A stretch of 9,072 nucleotides of DNA from an uncultured Bacteroidales bacterium (lineage in GTDB: Bacteria; Bacteroidota; Bacteroidia; Bacteroidales; UBA932): the NCBI GenBank assembly GCA_900544815.1, contig UQWT01000074.1, forward strand, positions 1-9,072, read 5' to 3'. This document shows, one piece after another, positions 5,895 to 9,072 of this stretch. How positions within the stretch are numbered: position 1 is the first letter of the stretch; the number at the start of each line of letters is the position of its first letter. The position numbers and the translations under genes are program-made. The notes below the pieces were generated by a model. It was given only the letters and a program-made list of their open reading frames with translations, did no database searches and was not told the DNA's origin.

Positions 5895-6914
5895 CTAACC
5901 GGAATCCACCAGTTCCAAATGCAAGCAGTCAATCAAAGTTTGTAGGTTTGGATTTCGCTTTATCATCTTTTGAAGTATCATCGCAGGTGTTTCAGTCATC
6001 AATAAGAAATCCGCAATATCAAGTCCGTTCTTGCGCTGTTCGTCTGTGGCGCATTGTTCCAAACTATCACTCAATACAACTTTAGAACATACGGAAGTGA
6101 GTAAAGCCATCTTGGTTTGCCAAACCTCTCTTGCACCCAAATCCGGGCATAGCATAACCGACCGACCTTTCAATACACTTACCACGTCAGACTTGAAGCA
6201 TCCATGCATTCCACCTGTTGCCAACCATATAAATTCCGGCATATAATGGGTAGCTATCAAAGCGGATTTTTCGCTTTCCACAATAGCAACAGGTTTGGTC
6301 GGATTCTCAGATAACAGATGTTCGCCAAACAAACATTGCTTCAAATTGTAGTTTGGGAGATTCAGTTCTGTATGTACCCAACTAACATAACTTCTTGGCT
6401 CTTTTGTCCGATGTCCTGTTTCTGCATCATACAACATTATCTTCCCTGTTCGTACATTACCTTGCCAATCAATTTGCCAATAGACAGTAGAACCGCCCCA
6501 CTTCTTTAATGTGCCAACATGATATAGTTGGAATATCCGAGAAGTCTCATCTTTACCCAACATCCCAGACAGGTAGATGTACAATGGATTCATACCATAG
6601 TTAGTAAGAGTACGTTTCATTAGTTCATTGTCAACAAAAGAGGTTGGAGGCAGTAAATTGGGCTTAGGCTTATCGGCTTCAATGAAGTTATCCTTGTTGT
6701 AATCCACTACCATTGGGTTATCATGAAAATAATCCGATGGAGTGTAATGGTATTGGCAAGATTGCTCATGGTCACATCTGCCTACATAATCAGGAAAAGT
6801 TATTTCTCCTTGGCTATCTATGTACTTGACAAAACATTGTTTCTTTCCACACTTCGGGCATGAAAGTTTTGACCCACGCTTATATTTTTGAAGAGAAAAT
6901 CTATATTCAGCCAT
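5895..6914 (-). CDS. Zinc-ribbon / TOPRIM primase-like protein (DUF6371-like)
   Basis: This 339-residue protein resembles the Bacteroidetes DUF6371 group and short mobile-element primases. The N-terminus carries a CHC2-like zinc site: C19 and C22 (CPKCGKK), then C47, C53 and H56 (CDHEQSCQYH). A TOPRIM-like fold follows, with E213 in VAIVESEKSALIA, the ATGGMHG turn at 232-238, D258 in VMLCPDLGA, and the closing GLDIADFLL motif (298-306). In primases these acidic residues bind the metal ions for RNA primer synthesis. The second acidic motif is D-L-G rather than the more usual D-x-D, so activity may differ. The ATG at 6914 follows a good purine-rich site (GAAGAAG). Its neighbours, a DUF3987 ATPase upstream and a repeat array in between, suggest a replication initiation set for the excised element. 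Confidence 0.8.
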   Translation of the reverse strand: MAEYRFSLQKYKRGSKLSCPKCGKKQCFVKYIDSQGEITFPDYVGRCDHEQSCQYHYTPSDYFHDNPMVVDYNKDNFIEADKPKPNLLPPTSFVDNELMKRTLTNYGMNPLYIYLSGMLGKDETSRIFQLYHVGTLKKWGGSTVYWQIDWQGNVRTGKIMLYDAETGHRTKEPRSYVSWVHTELNLPNYNLKQCLFGEHLLSENPTKPVAIVESEKSALIATHYMPEFIWLATGGMHGCFKSDVVSVLKGRSVMLCPDLGAREVWQTKMALLTSVCSKVVLSDSLEQCATDEQRKNGLDIADFLLMTETPAMILQKMIKRNPNLQTLIDCLHLELVDSG

Positions 6915-6930
6915 ACTTCTTCATTTTGTT

Positions 6931-7020
6931 ATTGCAGTCCGTGCAGTTTGCACTTATTGCAGTTTTGCAGAAATCCTATGTCAGCGCAAAGTGCAAACTG
7001 CAACAACTGCAAACTGCAAA
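6931..7020. repeat. TTGCAG/CTGCAA repeat array with 14-bp inverted repeat
   Basis: The 115-bp gap between the DUF3987 and primase-like genes is dominated by one motif in two opposed clusters. TTGCAG-type copies begin at 6932, 6957 and 6965, with TGCAGTT also at 6942. AACTGCAA occurs at 6996-7003, 7005-7012 and 7012-7019. A perfect 14-bp inverted repeat joins the clusters (6942-6955 with 6989-7002, arm TGCAGTTTGCACTT). Iteron-like clusters next to primase genes often mark replication origins. An operator or an RNA hairpin in the operon leader is the alternative. Confidence 0.7.
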
Positions 7021-7029
7021 AGGTATCGT

Positions 7030-8403
7030 TTATTGCAGCTTCTCATATTCACCTCGCTTTACTTTCTTGATAACCTTATTCGTAGCAAGGCTAACCAAAG
7101 AATACATTACCGACCTTTCCGACAACCCTACTTCTTTTCCGGCTTGAATGGCATCGGCAGTAGTGAAAGTTGCGGAAAGGCAATCAAGCAATTCTCTTTT
7201 TTGCGGTTCAACGCTCTCTCGCAACATATATTTCTGAATGTTGGTATAACAGTTCTCAAAGTATTCACTCAATGCAATAGCAGATTTGGTTGAGTCAATA
7301 TCCACAAAATCCTTGTGTTCTTCACCGCAAGCCCAACGAAGGATTTGCAAGACTAAAGCTAAACGAGCCGTAATCATGGGAGCTTTAATCACTCTGCTAT
7401 CCACCAATCCATCATCTTGGATTTGATTAACAGCCCGAACTGCATTATTGCGCCAGTTTGTAAAATAGGCTTTGGCTTCCGAAGAAAATTCCAATACATT
7501 ATGTATGGCTCTGTCATCTTCATTCTCTATAAATGGCAAACTAATTACCTTATTTATAATAGAATCCCACATTGATGAGTATTTACCAAAAGTTGATACG
7601 GAAGATTCTTCATCCAGCCCCCAATCTGAAATTTCCTGAGACGATGGATAAACAAAAATTATTCTGTCTATCAGCCCATTGTCTTTATATCCTTTCTCTA
7701 TCAGTTCGTGCATACGTGTCGTTTGCATCGTGCCGACAATATTTATAAAAGGATGCTCTATATGAATAGGTACAGGGATGCTACATCTTGAAATATCCAA
7801 TGGTTTTCCGCTAAAGGCTGTCAATAGCTGCTCAATGAGTTGTCCTTTGCTATATTGATTCACGGCATTAAACATTCCCATAATTTCATCCACATATACC
7901 ACGACACCTCGCTGATTGTCATCCAACGCACGCATTAAAGCTTCCGGTGTAAAATCGGATATGATGGTTCTTCGTAAAATTGGTTTGTCCGGCAATGAAG
8001 AGGACTTGTCTTTTTTAGCCTTATTGTTTTCAACCAAGCTATTATAATGCTCCATATCCAATTTAAATTGTTTGATGATTTTGGCATCATGCTTTCGGAT
8101 AGGACGGAATGCAAAATCCAAAGGTGGGGTTTTGCCCATTCCGGGACGACCTACCAATATCATATAAAGGGCAGGATTACTAATCCATCCACCACGAATA
8201 CGAATATTGACAGCATTGCCGATAGCGGTTGACACTGCCACCAAAAGAGAAGCCATCATATATTCTATGGAATAATTCTCTTGTCGGGATAGAGCCAATA
8301 TCATATCTTGAATTTTGGCAGGAAAAGCATCCAAAGGAATCTTGTTTTCAAAGATCCCTTCAAATTCCATTCTGAGCGCATTGCATAAATTGGTTGAATC
8401 CAT
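7030..8403 (-). CDS. DUF3987-type P-loop ATPase, helicase-like replication protein
   Basis: The 457-residue protein matches the DUF3987 family common on Bacteroidetes mobile elements. Its ATPase core is clear: Walker A at 85-92 (GRPGMGKT), Walker B at about 167-173 (VVVYVDE, D172 and E173), a sensor-like stretch NIVGTMQTTR (221-230), and a possible arginine finger at R247 in GLIDRIIF. The N-terminus has a helical segment with LALSRQENYSIEYMMASLL. The C-terminus (about 408-457) looks like a winged helix (TTADAIQAGKEVGLSERSVMYSL) and may bind DNA. The family is thought to act as a RepA/DnaB-like helicase. The start codon overlaps the stop of the upstream HTH gene by one base (TAATG), so the two are coupled in translation. 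It lies just upstream of the TTGCAG array and the primase-like gene, consistent with a joint role in replication or excision. Confidence 0.87.
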   Translation of the reverse strand: MDSTNLCNALRMEFEGIFENKIPLDAFPAKIQDMILALSRQENYSIEYMMASLLVAVSTAIGNAVNIRIRGGWISNPALYMILVGRPGMGKTPPLDFAFRPIRKHDAKIIKQFKLDMEHYNSLVENNKAKKDKSSSLPDKPILRRTIISDFTPEALMRALDDNQRGVVVYVDEIMGMFNAVNQYSKGQLIEQLLTAFSGKPLDISRCSIPVPIHIEHPFINIVGTMQTTRMHELIEKGYKDNGLIDRIIFVYPSSQEISDWGLDEESSVSTFGKYSSMWDSIINKVISLPFIENEDDRAIHNVLEFSSEAKAYFTNWRNNAVRAVNQIQDDGLVDSRVIKAPMITARLALVLQILRWACGEEHKDFVDIDSTKSAIALSEYFENCYTNIQKYMLRESVEPQKRELLDCLSATFTTADAIQAGKEVGLSERSVMYSLVSLATNKVIKKVKRGEYEKLQ

Positions 8404-8762
8404 TAGAATTTGGTATTTCTTTTTGACTTTATGAATTGGGCGGCTTCATCTTCCAAGTTTTTATCAGATTTGATTTTGCCGGCATGGAGCCATTCGTCAA
8501 TTTCCGATTTTAGAAACATGATACGCTTCCCTCTTTTGTGGAATGGGATTAGATGACAACTCGTCCATCCATATACTGTTTGTTCTGCCGGATGGCTAGG
8601 AATATACTCACACAACTCTTTTAGGTTCATCCATTGCTCGGTTGGGATATTGAGGTTGGGATAGTTCAGACCGTCAATCTTGGAATCCAATTCATTCAAC
8701 TTATCCATCATCCACGACATTGCTTTGGGCAAATCTTCAAATGTAATGTTCTTCTCGCTCAT
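8403..8762 (-). CDS. Helix-turn-helix protein, MerR/excisionase-like
   Basis: This 119-residue protein is the first gene of the - strand operon. An N-terminal helix rich in acidic residues (about 8-32) precedes a small winged-helix domain of the excisionase (HTH_17) type: WMNLKELCEYIP (44-55), then TVYGWTSCHLIPFHKRGKRIMFLKSEIDEWL (about 62-92), where the GKRIMFLKSEIDEWL ending is the usual wing and closing helix. The tail is charged. Such proteins bind DNA to direct integrase toward excision or to regulate the operon that they begin. Coupling to the DUF3987 gene by a 1-base overlap makes co-expression near certain. The ATG at 8762 has a modest upstream ACAGG. Integrase is not in the window, but the terminator near 9000 shows that a - strand gene lies just beyond. 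Confidence 0.85.
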   Translation of the reverse strand: MSEKNITFEDLPKAMSWMMDKLNELDSKIDGLNYPNLNIPTEQWMNLKELCEYIPSHPAEQTVYGWTSCHLIPFHKRGKRIMFLKSEIDEWLHAGKIKSDKNLEDEAAQFIKSKRNTKF

Positions 8763-8793
8763 ATTATTACCTGTTTACTATTTGATTTTTCGG

Positions 8794-8801
8794 CAAAGTA
8801 A
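8794..8801 (-). promoter_or_regulatory. Weak Bacteroides-type -7 element candidate for the HTH operon
   Basis: On the - strand this reads TTACTTTG, one base from the Bacteroides -7 consensus TAnnTTTG. It sits about 31 bases upstream of the ATG at 8762, a plausible leader length. No TTTG -33 element lies at the normal spacing, so the call is weak. Confidence 0.3.
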
Positions 8802-8825
8802 CAGCGATTTCAAATACTGATTTTA

Positions 8826-8840
8826 TGGTGTAATACATCA
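8826..8840. promoter_or_regulatory. Operator-like quasi-palindrome
   Basis: TGGTGTA-A-TACATCA is a 15-base dyad with 6 of 7 matched positions per arm, just upstream of the promoter candidate. It could be a binding site for the HTH protein encoded next to it. This is inference from symmetry and position. Confidence 0.3.
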
Positions 8841-8877
8841 CATAAAAAGACAGCAACGAAACATAACTATCATAAGG

Positions 8878-8906
8878 ATTACTTGTTGATTATCAATGCA
8901 AGTAAT
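8878..8906. repeat. Near-perfect 29-base palindrome
   Basis: Arms 8878-8885 (ATTACTTG) and 8899-8906 (CAAGTAAT) are perfect complements. Inside them 8886-8890 (TTGAT) pairs with 8892-8896 (ATCAA) around a single T, leaving only a 2-base bulge (8897-8898). There is no U-tract, so it is unlikely to be a terminator. A protein-binding or recombination site is more likely. Confidence 0.6.
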
Positions 8907-8987
8907 GGAGAATATCAGTAGCGGATTTTTATGGTAGTGTTGCCTATCATACTGGAATCATAAGGAAATCACAAGAAATGACCGTAG

Positions 8988-9030
8988 ATAAAAATAAAAA
9001 GCCACCCACGTAAAAAATACGCAGATGGCT
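8988..9030 (-). terminator. Intrinsic terminator of a - strand gene beyond the right edge
   Basis: On the - strand a hairpin (outer arms 9026-9030/9000-9004, AGCCA with TGGCT; inner arms 9018-9021/9009-9012, TACG with CGTA; A/T loop) is followed directly by a T-rich tract at 8999-8988. The stem has three mismatched positions between the two paired blocks. It implies transcription arriving from the right, perhaps from the element's integrase gene. Confidence 0.65.
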
Positions 9031-9072
9031 ATATAAATAACCACTAAACAGTAAATAAATTACATCATTTTA

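Larger units (their letters stand above)
8763..9072. other. Non-coding region upstream of the HTH-DUF3987 operon
   Basis: No gene is seen in these 310 bases. They hold a weak promoter candidate (8794-8801), a quasi-palindrome (8826-8840), a strong palindrome (8878-8906), a 10-base direct repeat ATCATAAGGA at 8869-8878 and 8957-8966 with a related TATCATA at 8945-8951, and a terminator (8988-9030). Clustered repeats upstream of an excisionase-like gene could be recombination-directionality or regulatory sites. Confidence 0.6.

Noticed and set aside
6931..7020. CRISPR-like array
   Set aside because: The repeats are 6 to 8 bases, in both orientations and with no regular spacers, so this is not a CRISPR.
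6860..7293. Overlapping + strand frames of 60 to 100 residues around the TTGCAG array
   Set aside because: They cross the ends of two well supported - strand genes and the repeat array, with low-complexity translations.
1..9072. tRNA, rRNA, insertion sequence or att site
   Set aside because: No cloverleaf, rRNA segment, transposase or flanking long repeat was recognised by eye.

Overview
The window looks like accessory DNA from a member of the Bacteroidales (Bacteroides, Parabacteroides or a relative). The evidence is the low GC content, weak or absent Shine-Dalgarno sequences, and a gene set typical of that order: a DUF3987 helicase-like protein, a DUF6371-like zinc-ribbon/TOPRIM protein, a MobC/MOBP relaxase pair, and type I restriction specificity (hsdS) cassettes next to a tyrosine recombinase. 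The species cannot be fixed from the sequence.

Left part (1-3413): an apparent hsdS shuffling locus. The 3' part of an hsdS gene enters from the left on the + strand (2-574). Facing it on the - strand are hsdS modules that lack a normal N-terminus: one single-TRD module (554-1117) and one two-TRD reading frame (1096-2526). Short repeats sit at the same protein position, just before each TRD (+ at 50-88; - at 1103-1118, 1681-1713 and 2485-2499). Exchange between the + site and a - site would fuse a different TRD in frame to the + gene. A 268-residue tyrosine recombinase (2571-3377, +) with a full catalytic set lies directly beside the cassettes and is the obvious candidate catalyst. A hairpin at 3381-3413 ends the locus.

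Right part (3418-8762): a - strand series typical of a mobilizable element. In transcription order it has a MerR/excisionase-type HTH protein, a DUF3987 P-loop ATPase (1-nt overlap), a 115-bp spacer filled with TTGCAG/CTGCAA repeats, a zinc-ribbon/TOPRIM primase-like protein, a 293-bp spacer with a nested hairpin that is the best oriT candidate, a ribbon-helix-helix MobC-like protein, a MOBP relaxase, and a coiled-coil protein with a C-terminal membrane anchor. The ATPase and primase-like proteins probably support replication or maintenance of the excised element. MobC, relaxase and oriT would process DNA for transfer by a helper conjugation system, since no coupling protein or mating-pore genes are present here.

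Right edge (8763-9072): non-coding. It holds the probable leader of the - strand operon, a strong palindrome, short direct repeats, and a - strand terminator for a gene beyond the window, which could be the element's integrase. No element ends or att sites can be identified, so it is not proven that the hsdS locus and the mobilization module share one element.
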